Assembly (NCBI GenBank): GCA_032718475.1 | Contig: JAUCBJ010008094.1 | Location: 95,770-159,769, forward strand | Source of the DNA: Nemertoderma westbladi | Taxonomy: Eukaryota; Xenacoelomorpha; Nemertodermatida; Nemertodermatidae | Direction of reading: 5' to 3' | DNA length: 64,000 nt | Shown: positions 35,990 to 46,754 of the stretch, in pieces | Layout of the letters: each line of letters opens with the position of its first letter | Numbering within the stretch: the stretch's first letter is position 1 | Position numbers and translations under genes: made by a program | Notes under the pieces: generated by a model | What the model saw: only the letters and a program-made list of their open reading frames with translations | Told to the model about the DNA's origin: nothing | Databases searched by the model: none

Positions 35990-37107
35990 GATGCATGTGT
36001 CTGCACCACTGTATGCACCAGTGTCTGCACCACTGTCTGCACCAGTGTCTGCACCACTGTCTGCACCAGTGTCTGCACCACTGTCTGGACCAGGTGTCTG
36101 CACCAGTGTCCGCACCACTGTCTGCACCAGTGTCTCCACCACTGTCTGCACCACTGTCTGCACCAATGTCTGCACCAGTGTCTGCACCACTGTTTGCACC
36201 AGTGTCTGCACCAGGTGTCTGCATCACTGTCTGCATCACTGTCTGCACCACTGTCTGCACCAGGTGTCTGCAACACTGTCTGCACCACTGTCTGCACCAG
36301 TGTCCGCACCACTGTCTGCACCAGTGTCTGCACCAATGTCTGCACCAGTGTCTGCACCACTGTCTGCACCAGTGTCTGCACCACTGTCTGCACCAGTGTC
36401 TGCACCACTGTCTGCACCAAAGTCTTTACCAGTGTCTGCACCACTGTCTGCACCACTGTCTGCACCAGGTGTCTGCACCACTGTCTGCACCATTGTCTGC
36501 ACCAGTGTCCACACCACTGACCACTGTCTGCACCAGTGTCTGCACCACTGTCTGCACCACTGTCTGCACCAGGTGTCTGCACCACTGTCTGCACCACTGT
36601 CCGCACCTCTGTCTGCACCACTGTATGCACCAATGTCTGCACCACTGTCTGCACCAGGTGTCTGCATCACTGTCTGCATCACTGTCTGCACCAGTGTCTG
36701 CACCACTGTCTGGACCAGGTGTCTGCACCAGTGTCCGCACCACTGTCTGCACCAGTGTCTGCACCAATGTCTGCACCAGTGTCTGCACCACAGTCTGCAC
36801 CAGTGTCTGCACCAGTGTCTGCACCAAAGTCTGCACCACTGTCTGCACCAGGTGTCTGCACCATTGTCTGCACCAGTGTCCGCACCACTGTCTGCACCAG
36901 TGTCTGCACACTGCACCACTGTCTGCACGACTGTCTGCACCAATGTCTGCACCACTGTCTGCACCAGTGTCTGCACCAGTGTCCGCACCACTGTCTGCAC
37001 CACTGTCTGCACCAGTGTCGGCACCACTGTCTGCACCAGGTGTCTGCATCACTGTCTGCTCTGCACCACTGTCTGACTGTCTGCTCTGCACTAGTGTCTG
37101 CTTAACG
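35990..37107. repeat. 12-bp minisatellite (GTCTGCACCACT / GTCTGCACCAGT)
   Basis: About 93 units of 12 bp, with ACCAGGT variants that shift the register. Because 12 is a multiple of three, all frames on both strands stay open for up to about 370 codons. These are rejected as genes. Confidence 0.95.
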
Positions 37108-37427
37108 TTTACACCTCAAAATTAATTTGTACAACACGATGGACAGATTGATTAGTCTTACTGTCTTTCTGGTCTTAGCTCAATCAGTCAATGTAATACT
37201 TGGAATATTTAGCAAATTTTGCTCCGGGCTTCTGTAGTACAGTTAGGGACAACAGCCATATATGGACATAACAATGTAGCCAAAAATTACAATAATTTAT
37301 AGTTGATGCAGCCAAATAATATAAGTGATTCATATATTTGCAGCCAATTTTGGCTAGATTTACAGAAGAGCTCCAGCCAAATCACTACATCAAAATTATT
37401 TTAAATATAGATGTGTAGTTAGTGATA

Positions 37428-37873
37428 TGTATGGGGCGCCATTGATGCCAATACAGCAATACCCCTATGACTGTATGAGGGAGAGGTGGAGAGGTGTGTA
37501 ATTTTGTCATTGTCAGTAGTACTCCTGTACTCAGTCAAGTCAATAGCAGCAATCTAGATAAGAAATGTCAGCTGTATAGTTTTGGCATGTTTGGAAAGAC
37601 AATTTCCATCTAAATTTATTGGAATCAACGGCAACTGTGCTTTTTCAGCTTTCAGGCAATTTATCTGTCAGATGAGCCTTGTCAGCCTGTATTCTGAACA
37701 CTTCCACCCACCTCTACGCCGTAAAGGTGGGCATAAGTGTTTTCTGCTCCACTTAATGCCCACCTCATCTAGCTCGTCACATGGGTGGGTAAGAGAAACA
37801 TTCAAGAGTTGCAGCGCCCACCTAACACCCTAACGTTTTGATAGGGGTATTGGTATCAACGGCGCCCCATACA
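37428..37873. mobile_element. 446-bp MITE-like element nested in the 2.36-kb element
   Basis: TGTATGGGGCGCCATTGATG at 37428 is inverted as TATCAACGGCGCCCCATACA ending 37873. CAATACCCCTAT on the left pairs with ATAGGGGTATTG on the right. Internal GCCCACCT/AGGTGGGC motifs repeat in both orientations. No target duplication is obvious. It contains an 18-C run at 37896-37913 just outside its right end. Confidence 0.7.
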
Positions 37874-38074
37874 GCCACAGATTTACACCAACCAACCCCC
37901 CCCCCCCCCCCCCACCCTCAACGCCCAAGGTACAGTACATATGTTTTAAGTCTGTAAGTCAAGAATGAACTGCAGAATTGTAGAAATTGGTCTACTTAAC
38001 CTACACTATATAACTACTGTATAGCAGTATACTTATTGTATATCTGTATAAGAAGTATATTTTGGGCATTAGAG

Positions 38075-38596
38075 ATGGCTTCTAAATTCAGCCGCAATTG
38101 TTGCTGCCTTCTTCATGAACACCTTGATGAACCAGATGGTGTCGCCTTCAGTTTAGTTAGTCTAAAAAAGAAGAGCAAAAAAGTCCCTAAAAGAGTGCAT
38201 GATGGCTTAATCGCAAAAGGGTGGCTGACTCCAACTCAAAATTTTATATGCACGTACTGTCTCTATCATTTCAAAATAATTACTGGGGATGTTGCTGAGA
38301 GAGAAGCAACTGCGGAAGTGGAAGAATGTATTGTGGATGTAGGCGACGATGATGATGATCTGCTAGATAAGGTTAAAAAAAGAATGGTGGATGATGAAGT
38401 ATTTCGTGGTAAAATCATAGATCATGTTGGAAGTTGTTTGGCCAAATCATTAGAAATTGAAATGATTGAAGATACCCGGGAAATAGATCAAAGTATGGTT
38501 GAATTTTCAGTGAAAGAAGTGCTTCAAAAAACAAATAAAGATGTAGTCACGTTTTTCAATGCTATAAGTACAAGACAGGCTCCTAACAAGCAATGA
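38075..38596 (+). CDS. Transposon-borne protein of unknown family, N-terminal part
   Basis: A frame of 173 residues from the first likely start (MASKFSRNCCCLLHE; an upstream ATA/ATG region is in frame but unlikely). It has a Cys/His-rich start (CCCLLHEH, then CTYCLYHF), which could bind zinc, and an acidic stretch (DVGDDDDDLLDKVKKRM). It ends DVVTFFNAISTRQAPNKQ. I do not recognise the family and see no DDE triad. Its position inside an inverted-repeat element suggests a transposase accessory protein or a remnant of one (inference). Confidence 0.5.
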   Translation: MASKFSRNCCCLLHEHLDEPDGVAFSLVSLKKKSKKVPKRVHDGLIAKGWLTPTQNFICTYCLYHFKIITGDVAEREATAEVEECIVDVGDDDDDLLDKVKKRMVDDEVFRGKIIDHVGSCLAKSLEIEMIEDTREIDQSMVEFSVKEVLQKTNKDVVTFFNAISTRQAPNKQ

Positions 38597-38619
38597 AAAG
38601 AAAGTAAATTATATTAAAG

Positions 38620-38976
38620 TTTTTGAGAAACACACAATATTATGGTCCCCTTTCAACACGTGAATCACTGTTTGACTGTGGGTATTTGGTTTCAGGGAGT
38701 AAGTGTTTTGTGAGTCTGTCTTCATGTACCTCTCCTACACCATCGTATAGCACAACTTTAAAGTTGTTAAATACTTTTGCAGTCAGAACAAGTCCACCAA
38801 CAGGCGAAGTTGTTATTGCGATTGACAATAACCAAGTACTTGGTAAGACGTACACACTATCTGACTATATCAACAAGGCTCAGGGCAGCCACTTTCAAAG
38901 GTGTGCTCTGTATTATCCCTTTCCATTTCCCAAGAACTTGGAATTCAAAGCCAGCAACTCACATGGGTTGATCTGA
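38620..38976 (+). pseudogene. Second transposon-borne fragment, different frame
   Basis: About 118 codons with no good start, beginning YYGPLSTRESLFDCGYL and containing EVVIAIDNNQVLGKTYTL. It follows the first frame by only 24 bp in another frame, so either an intron boundary was missed or the element is an internal-deletion derivative. It ends in a TGA after SHGLI. No catalytic motif can be named. Confidence 0.45.
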
Positions 38977-39747
38977 ATGCTAATAGAAACATATTTTAAT
39001 AGATGTGATGAGATCTTCGAATCCATCAAGTATTCTTTTATAGAGTCTGAGATTGCCGTTTTGATGGCTGAGCTGACTGGGCAACCAACAGATGATACTT
39101 CGTTTATGGATAAGTTTTATGGATAGTTTTATATTATTATTAACGGTACCAGGAGTATGCAAAACCAAAACTATCCACTGTCTGACTTTTGCCAAATATG
39201 GCTTACTCCGCTTACTACAACAAATAATATGGCCAAAACAACTTATTGAAATAGGAATTAAACGAACTGAAATTGCCATATATGGCTGAAAATTTAGGGA
39301 GAAACGATACATATTTGGCTGTATTGTAGTAGGCTGATGCCTAATTATGCAATGCTTTTTAACTGTATCCATCTTATAAACATGAAGGTGAAATATTTGT
39401 CCTGTAAGGCAAAAAGACTTAGAGTCATATAGGGAATGGATTCCATATTACTACAGTATGCGCTAAAGCTTTGTATAGTGCGCCCATTAAGAATTAAATT
39501 TACAGTAGTGGACAGCCAAATATGGCAATGTTTTATAGCCATATTTGGCAATTTTTCAATCAATGACAATGCAGTATATGGCTGTTGTCCCTAACTGTAG
39601 TATCAATTGCAGAAGCCGAACCGAACCGAAATTGCCAAACTTCGGCCCGAACCGAAGCCGAAGCTTCTGTTGAGCCCTAGTTATAGTATAGTCTATAGGG
39701 TGGCGTGGCCTACAGCCTAACCCCACACTTATGTTCTCATCATTACA

Positions 39748-40018
39748 TGTCAATTTTGACATGTATGTCAATTTTAACATGAGAAAAACTTTAAGTATTT
39801 ATATTAACTAAACGGCACGGTGAAAAAATTTTCCGCACGGTCAAAAGTTTCTAATTTACTTATAATTTCGATTTTTATATTTAGAAAACACGTCTGGAAA
39901 TATTTGAACACGTCAGGTAAAAAAATGTCAATATTGACATGTCCATGTCAATTTTGACATGCTCCATCCTGGAGAAATTAGCTTTACCTGTCAATATTGA
40001 CACATGTCAATATTGACA
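39748..40018. repeat. Right palindrome cluster of the 5.1-kb element
   Basis: TGTCAATATTGACA or variants at 39748, 39766, 39926, 39945, 39989 and 40005, mirroring the left cluster. Confidence 0.9.
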
Positions 40019-40367
40019 AAGTGCCCGACTGACCGGTACCGGTAATACAGGCCTGTAATAATTTAAGTGATGCGAGTATTTGTCAATTTGAATTTACCGC
40101 GTATTTAGCAACTTACAGTATCAATAATAACAGGTTTTTCCCCCATAGGTTGATGGGGTACTATAAATTTTTGTTAGAATAATTTATTTTTCTTTTGTTT
40201 GGAAACATTTCTTTGTTTTACAATATAATATTTCCTTGTTTACGTTCAATTGAGTTAAATGCGGTTTCTTGTAATATTTTAATTACAAGCATGTATCATG
40301 AATAAAATTGGATACACATGATTTATACATAAATAAATTATAACATTATTTATCTATTGCTTTACAG

Positions 40368-40471
40368 AATCCAAAGTGTCGTATCCCCCACGACAAGCTT
40401 CCCAACCGAGACAACAATTCGCTCGAAGGTTATCCGGAACAACATTCCTGCCACCTATCCATCCGACATAA
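40368..40471 (+). CDS. DYRK4: Probable terminal exon of the DYRK4-like kinase
   Basis: Preceded by a good acceptor (TTTATCTATTGCTTTACAG). In the frame set by the G left over from exon 6 it reads (E)SKVSYPPRQASQPRQQ, then FARRLSGTTFLPPIHPT and TAA. A C-terminal LPPI is a feature I associate with DYRK4 tails. The basic, Ser/Gln-rich sequence continues the style of exon 6. AATAAA lies 2 bp after the stop. Accepting it makes intron 6 about 19.9 kb, holding the 12-kb array, PRORP and the nested transposons. Phase, acceptor, ending and polyadenylation signal agree, but the link over 20 kb is inferred and it could end another gene. Confidence 0.6.
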
Positions 40472-40472
40472 T

Positions 40473-40478
40473 AATAAA
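40473..40478 (+). promoter_or_regulatory. AATAAA polyadenylation signal
   Basis: Canonical hexamer immediately after the stop codon of the putative terminal DYRK exon. Confidence 0.55.
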
Positions 40479-41797
40479 AACTTGATAATATTTATATAAA
40501 TCGTTGTTCATAAAGTAGCACATTATAGCGTTACGTTAAGACACAGCGAATGAAATAACAAATTTGGCATTTGTAAAAGTCCAATTTTACTTATTTGTGG
40601 AAAATTATACTTTTTCCGACAACCTTGGCACAAAAAGCATGACATGTTAATTGTATACACTTTTATCTTCTACCAAACTGGCGTAGTAGATAAAGCTTAA
40701 AGTTAAAGGTTATATTCTGACCTATTCATTTTTGTAAGTTTTATAATTGTGAAATAGTTATACTGTGTATTCGAATGACTTCATGTGATTATAAATTATT
40801 TAGAATGACGTGATAAAATACTGGATATACTATACATAACAAATGTATGGTGTAGAGACATACTGAGAAATAGTGTCGCACTGCGATATAAAGTTAGAAA
40901 ATATGTCGGCCTGGCGATTTGGTAGTGCGAAATTAATTCCATACACCTAAATAAAAATTAATATCCCTTCATCAATACAATTATTACTATTTTATATTGA
41001 AATTTATATTTATAAACTGCGTGAACGATGATGCAATTGTAGGCCTTCTTACCTACTTACTGTAATAACTATATACTTAGGCATACTTATAATAATAAAT
41101 ATATAGTAATTTGTATATTATCATTTGTCGTACAAAAGAATCTCGTAGTGTATAATAATTTAATAATTATTGAATCATATACAGACATACAGATACTTAC
41201 AGACATACAGATACTTTATTTGTATCGGAAAAAAACAAGCATTGTATGTATATGCGCATGCGCAATATAGTATTGATAGAGCGTTTGGGTCACTCTGTAT
41301 TATATTTTGTCATACTTTTTCAATAAAAGTGAAGATGTAATAAATAATAAACTTAATAAATACGTTTTAACGTACAGTAGGTACTAACTAATAGTAGTAC
41401 TGATGGGAGAAAATGAGTTACTGGGGCCAGGGAGGAAGCTGCCCTAATTACCCGCGGGTTGCCTGATCCAAGGAGTATATATGTATATTGTGCGCAAAAC
41501 TTTAATTGAATTTTAATTGGTCAAATTATTCAAAACAATATGTGGTGGCATTTTCAATATTGTACCAAACTGGTTTAATTTGTGTCAGAAAACTTTCATG
41601 CAGCACAGTATAGTTGTAGTTTGGCAGTTGGGTAATATAGCCTGACCGGGATAAAAAGCAAAGATCCCGATCGGAAAATTTCAAGTAGGCCCTAGCCTAA
41701 CAGATGTGGTACCTGGTTTATCTGTTGCATTTTAAAATTCCCACCATAATGTTGCGTTCAAAGTAGGTCCAACTAAGATGGAAGTTATTACAGTACG
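40479..41797. other. AT-rich intergenic DNA
   Basis: No exon, RNA gene or clear repeat recognised. Short local repeats only (CAGACATACAGATACTT near 41180-41220). Confidence 0.5.
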
Positions 41798-44700
41798 CAC
41801 AATATAGTAAGATGTAGGTCTATACACCAGATACTAAGATGTAGGTCTATACACCAGATACCAAGATGTAGGCCTATACACCAGATACTAAGATATAGGC
41901 CTATACACCAGATACTAAAATGTAGGCCTATACACCAGATACTAAGATGTAGGCCTATACACCAGATACTAAGATGTAGGCCTATACACCAGATACTAAG
42001 ATGTAGGTCTATACACTAGATACTAAGATGTAGGCCTATACACCAGATACTAAGATGTATGCCTATACACCAGATACTAAGATTATGCCTATACACCAGA
42101 TACTAAGATGCATGCCTATACACCAGATACTAAGATTATGCCTATACACAATATACTAAGATGTAGGCCTTTACACCAGATACTAAGATGTAGGCCTATA
42201 CACCAGATACTAAGATGTATGCCTATACACCAGATACTAAGATTATGCCTATACACCAGATACTAAGATGTATGCCTATACACCAGATACTAAGATTATG
42301 CCTATACACAATATACAAAGATGTAGACCTTTACACCAGATACTAAGATGTAGGCCTATACACCAGATACTAAGATGTATGCCTATACACAATATACAAA
42401 GATGTAGACCTTTACACCAGATACTAAGATGTAGGCCTATACACCAGATACTAAGATGTAGGCCTATACACCAGATACTAAGATGTATGCCTATACACCA
42501 GATACTAAGATTATGCCTATACACAATATACAAAGATGTAGACCTTTACACCAGATACTAAGATGTAGGCCTATACACCAGATACTAAGATGTAGGCCTA
42601 TACACCAGATACTAAGATGTATGCCTATACACCAGATACTAAGATTATGCCTATACACCAGATACTAAGATGCATGCCTATACACCAGATACTAAGATTA
42701 TGCCTATACACAATATACTAAGATGTAGGCCTTTACACCAGATACTAAGATGTAGGCCTATACACCAGATACTAAGATGTATGCCTATACACCAGATACT
42801 AAGATTATGCCTATACACCAGATACTAAGATGTATGCCTATACACCAGATACTAAGATTATGCCTATACACAATATACAAAGATGTAGACCTTTACACCA
42901 GATACTAAGATGTAGGCCTATACACCAGATACTAAGATGTATGCCTATACACCAGATACTAAGATTATGCCTATACACAATATACTAATATGTAGGCCTA
43001 TACACATATACTTACTAAGATATTAGGCCTATACACAATATACTAGGATGTAGGCCTATACACAATATACTAAGATGTATGCCTATACACAATATACTAA
43101 GATGTAGGTAGGCCTATACACCAGATACTAAGATGTAGGCCTATACACCAAATAATAAAATGTAAGCATATACACCAGATACTAAGATGTAGGCCTATAC
43201 ACCAGATACTAAGATGTAGGCCTATACACCAGATACTAAAATGTAGACTATACATCAGGTACTAAGATGTAGGCCTATACACCAGATACTAAGATGTAGG
43301 CCTATACACCAGATACTAAGATTATGCCTATACACAATATACTAAGATGTAGGCCTATACACAATATACTAAGATGTAGGTAGGCCTATACACCAGATAC
43401 TAAGATGTAGGCCTATACACCAGATACTAAAATGTAGACTATACATCAGGTACTAAGATGTAGGCCTATACACCAGATACTAAGATGTAGGCCTATACAC
43501 CAGATACTAAGATGTAGGCCTATACACAATATACTAAGATGTAGGCCTATACACCAGATACTAAGATGTAGGTCTATACACAATATACTAAGATTAGGCA
43601 TATACACCAGATACTAAGATGTAGGCCTATACACCAGATACTAAGATGTTGGCTTATACACCAGATACTAAAATGTAGACTATACATCAGGTACTAAGAT
43701 GTAGGCCTATACACCAGATACTAAGATGTAGGCCTATACACCAGATACTAAGATATAGGCCTATACACAATATACTAAGATGTAGGCCTATACACCAGAT
43801 ACTAAGATGTAGGCCTATACACAATATACTAAGATTAGGCCTATACACCAGATACTAAGATGTAGGCCTATACACCAGATACTAAGATATAGGCCTATAC
43901 ACCAGATACTAAGAGGTAGGCCTATACACCAGATACTAAGATGTAGGCCTATACACAATATACTAAGATGTAGGCCTATACACCAGATACTAAGATGTAG
44001 GCCTATACACAATATACTAAGATTAGGCCTATACACCAGATACTAAGATGTAGGCCTATACACCAGATACTAAGATGTAGGCTTATACACCAGATACTAA
44101 AATGTAGATTATACATCAGGTACTAAGATGTAGGCCTATACACCAGATACTAAGATGTAGGCCTATACACCAGATACTAAGATATAGGCCTATACACAAT
44201 ATACTAAGATGTAGGCCTATACACCAGATACTAAGATATAGGCCTATACACCAGATACTAAGAGGTAGGCCTATACACCAGATACTAAGATTAGGCCTAT
44301 ACACCAGATACTAAGATGTATGCCTATATACCAGATACTAAGATATAGGCCTATACACCAGATACTAAGATGTAGGCCCATACACCAGATACGAAGATGT
44401 AGGCCTATACATACACCAGATACTAATATTTTGCCTACACACCAGATACCAAGATATATGCCTATACACCAGATACTAAGTTGTAACCTATACACCAAAT
44501 ACTAAGATGTAGGCCTATACACCAGATACTAAGATGTAGGCCTATACACATTATACTAAGATGTAGGCCTATACACCAGATACTAAGATGTAGGCCTATA
44601 CACCAGATACTAAGATGTAGGCATATACACCAGATTCTAAGATGTAGGCCTATACACCAGATACTAAGATGTAGACCTATACACCAGATACTAAGATGTA

Positions 44701-46506
44701 GGCCTATACACCAGATACTAAGATGTAGGCCTATACACCAGATACTAAGATGTAGGCCTATACACCAGATACTAAGATGTTGCCTATACACCAGATACTA
44801 AGATATAGGCCTATGCACCAGATACTAAGATGTAACCTATACACCAAATACTAAGATGTAGGTCTGTAGGCCTATACACACACAATATACTAAGATGTAG
44901 GCCTATACACCAGATACTAAGATGAAGGCCTATACACCAGATACTAAGATGTAGGCCTATACACAATATACTAAGATGTAGGCCTATAGACCAGATACGA
45001 AGATGTAGGCCTATACAACACATACTCAGATGTAGGCCTATACACCAGATACTAAGATGTAGGCCTATACACCAGATACTAAGATGTAGGCCTATACACA
45101 ATATACTAAGATGTAGGCCAATACACCAGATACTAAGATGAGGCCTATACACCACATACTCAGATGTAGGCTTATACACCAGATACTAAGATGTAGGCCT
45201 ATACACCAGATACTAAGATGTAGGCCTATACACCATACTCAGATGTAGGCCTATACACCAGATACTAAGATGTAGGCATATACACCAGATACTAAGATGT
45301 AGGCTTATACACCAGATACTAAAATGTAGGCTTATACACCAGATACTAAGATGTAGGCCTATACACCAGATACTAAGATGTAGGCCTATACACCAGATAC
45401 TAAGATGTAGGCCTATACACCAGATACTAAGATGTAGGCCTATACACCAGATACTAAGATGTAGGCCTATACACCAGATACTAAGATGTAGGATTATACA
45501 CCAGATACTAAAATGTAGGCCTATACACCAGATACTAAGATGTTGGCCTATTCACCACATACTCAGATGTAGGCTTATACACCAGATACTAAGATGTAGG
45601 CCTATACACCAGATACTAAGATGTAGGCCTATACACCATACTCAGATGTAGGCCTATACACCAGATACTAAGATGTAGGCCTATACACCAGATACTACGA
45701 TGTAGGCTTATACACCAGATACTAAAATGTAGGCCTATACACCAAATACTAAGATGTAGGCCTATACACCAGATACTAAGATGTAGGCCTATACACCAGA
45801 TACTAAAATGCAGGCCTATACACCAGATACTAAGATGTAGGCCTATACACCAGATACTAAAATGTAGGCATATACACCAGATACTAAGATGTAGGCCTAT
45901 ACACCAGATACTAAGATGTAGGCCTATACACCAGATACTAAAATGTAGGCCTATACACCAGATACTAAGATGTAGGTCTATACAACAGATACTAAGATGT
46001 AGGCCTATACACCAGATACTAAGATGTAGGCCTATACACCACATACTCAGATGTAGGCCTATACACCAGATACTAAAATGTAGGCCTATACACCAGATAC
46101 TAAGATGTAGGCTTATACGCCAGATACTAAAATGTAGGCCTATACACCAGATAGTAAGATGTAGGCCTATACACCAGATACTAAGATGTAGGCTTATACA
46201 CCAGATAGTAAGATGTAGGCCTATACACCAGATACTAAGATGTAGGCCTATACACCAGATACTAAGATGTAGGCCTATACACCAGATACTAAGATGTAGG
46301 CCTATACACCAGATACTAAGATGTAGGCCTATACACCAGATACTATGATGTAGGCCTATACACCAGATACTAAGATGTAGGCCTATACACCAGATACTAA
46401 GATGTAGGCCTATACACCAGATACTAAGATGTAGGCCTATACACCAGATACTATGATGTAGGCCTATACACCAGATACTATGATGTAGGCCTATACACCA
46501 GATACC
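41798..46506. repeat. 27-bp minisatellite (GATACTAAGATGTAGGCCTA + TACACCA)
   Basis: About 170 units. The left part has variant units (ACAATATACAAAGATGTAGACC, TATGCCTATACACC) repeated in blocks of several units at about 42120-42960. The right part is more uniform. 27 is a multiple of three, so long minus-strand frames rich in CIGLHLSIW appear; I reject them as genes. The unit contains TAGGCCTA, which is also scattered as single copies through the rest of the window. Confidence 0.96.
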
Positions 46507-46550
46507 ATGTACTACTGTATATATCCTTTTGCGTTCCTTTACTTGTTTAC

Positions 46551-46718
46551 CTGTTTTCGGTTCCGTTTTAATTCGGTTCTGATATTTACCATAAATACTT
46601 TGTGTGGCCTGTAGGATGGCCTCATTATAGAGATGATATACTGTAAATAGCATCGGTGGACAGCCCATGACTTCCTTGAGGACCTTATAGGACTTCGAAG
46701 ATGCAGATAATTTCGAAA
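46551..46718 (-). CDS. Possible coding exon, unknown protein
   Basis: The minus-strand frame reads SKLSASSKSYKVLKEVMG, CPPMLFTVYHLYNEAILQ and SIYGKYQNRIKTEPKTG, ending at a good donor (ACAG|GTAAAC). The composition looks like real protein and differs from the adjoining repeat. The upstream acceptor (CCCATGAG) is poor, and an overlapping frame is also open. I do not recognise the family. Confidence 0.3.
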
Positions 46719-46754
46719 CTCATGGGTGATGGAATTTATGGATATGCGGCGCAA

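Larger units (their letters stand above)
37240..39597. mobile_element. 2.36-kb nested TIR transposon with GCCATATATGGC-type palindromes
   Basis: Left end CAGTTAGGGACAACAGCCAT (37240), right end ATGGCTGTTGTCCCTAACTG (ending 39597), flanked by the 5-bp direct repeat TAGTA (37235-37239 and 39598-39602). Subterminal GCCA/TGGC palindromes lie near both ends (AGCCATATATGG at 37254; GCCAATTTTGGC near 37343; GCCATATATGGC near 39276; GCCAAATATGGC and GCCATATTTGGC near 39515-39550). It encodes two short frames of unknown family. Its layout matches the 5.1-kb element that contains it. Confidence 0.85.
34918..40031. mobile_element. 5.1-kb TIR transposon with TGTCAATATTGACA subterminal palindromes
   Basis: Left end CAGTCGGGCACTTTGTCAAT (34918) and right end ATTGACAAAGTGCCCGACTG (ending 40031) are perfect complements, extending to at least 29 bp. 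The element is flanked by the 5-bp direct repeat ACCGG (34913-34917 and 40032-40036). The palindrome TGTCAATATTGACA or a near copy occurs six times within 270 bp of the left end and at least six times in the last 290 bp on the right. The interior holds a degenerate repeat, a 12-bp array and a nested 2.36-kb element. No transposase of its own is recognisable, so it is non-autonomous as it stands. Superfamily not assigned. Confidence 0.85.

Noticed and set aside
35811-37125. Frames rich in SAPLSAPV, CLHHCLHQ, VQTVVQTL
   Set aside because: 12-bp repeat read in all frames of both strands.
37240-39597. Tc1/mariner element with TA duplication
   Set aside because: CAGT ends next to TA would allow it, but the flanking match is 5 bp (TAGTA), the related outer element is not at a TA, and no Tc1/mariner DDE protein is seen.
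42268-46668. Minus-strand frames rich in CIGLHLSIW
   Set aside because: 27-bp array artefacts; only the non-repeat end at 46551-46718 was kept, at low confidence.
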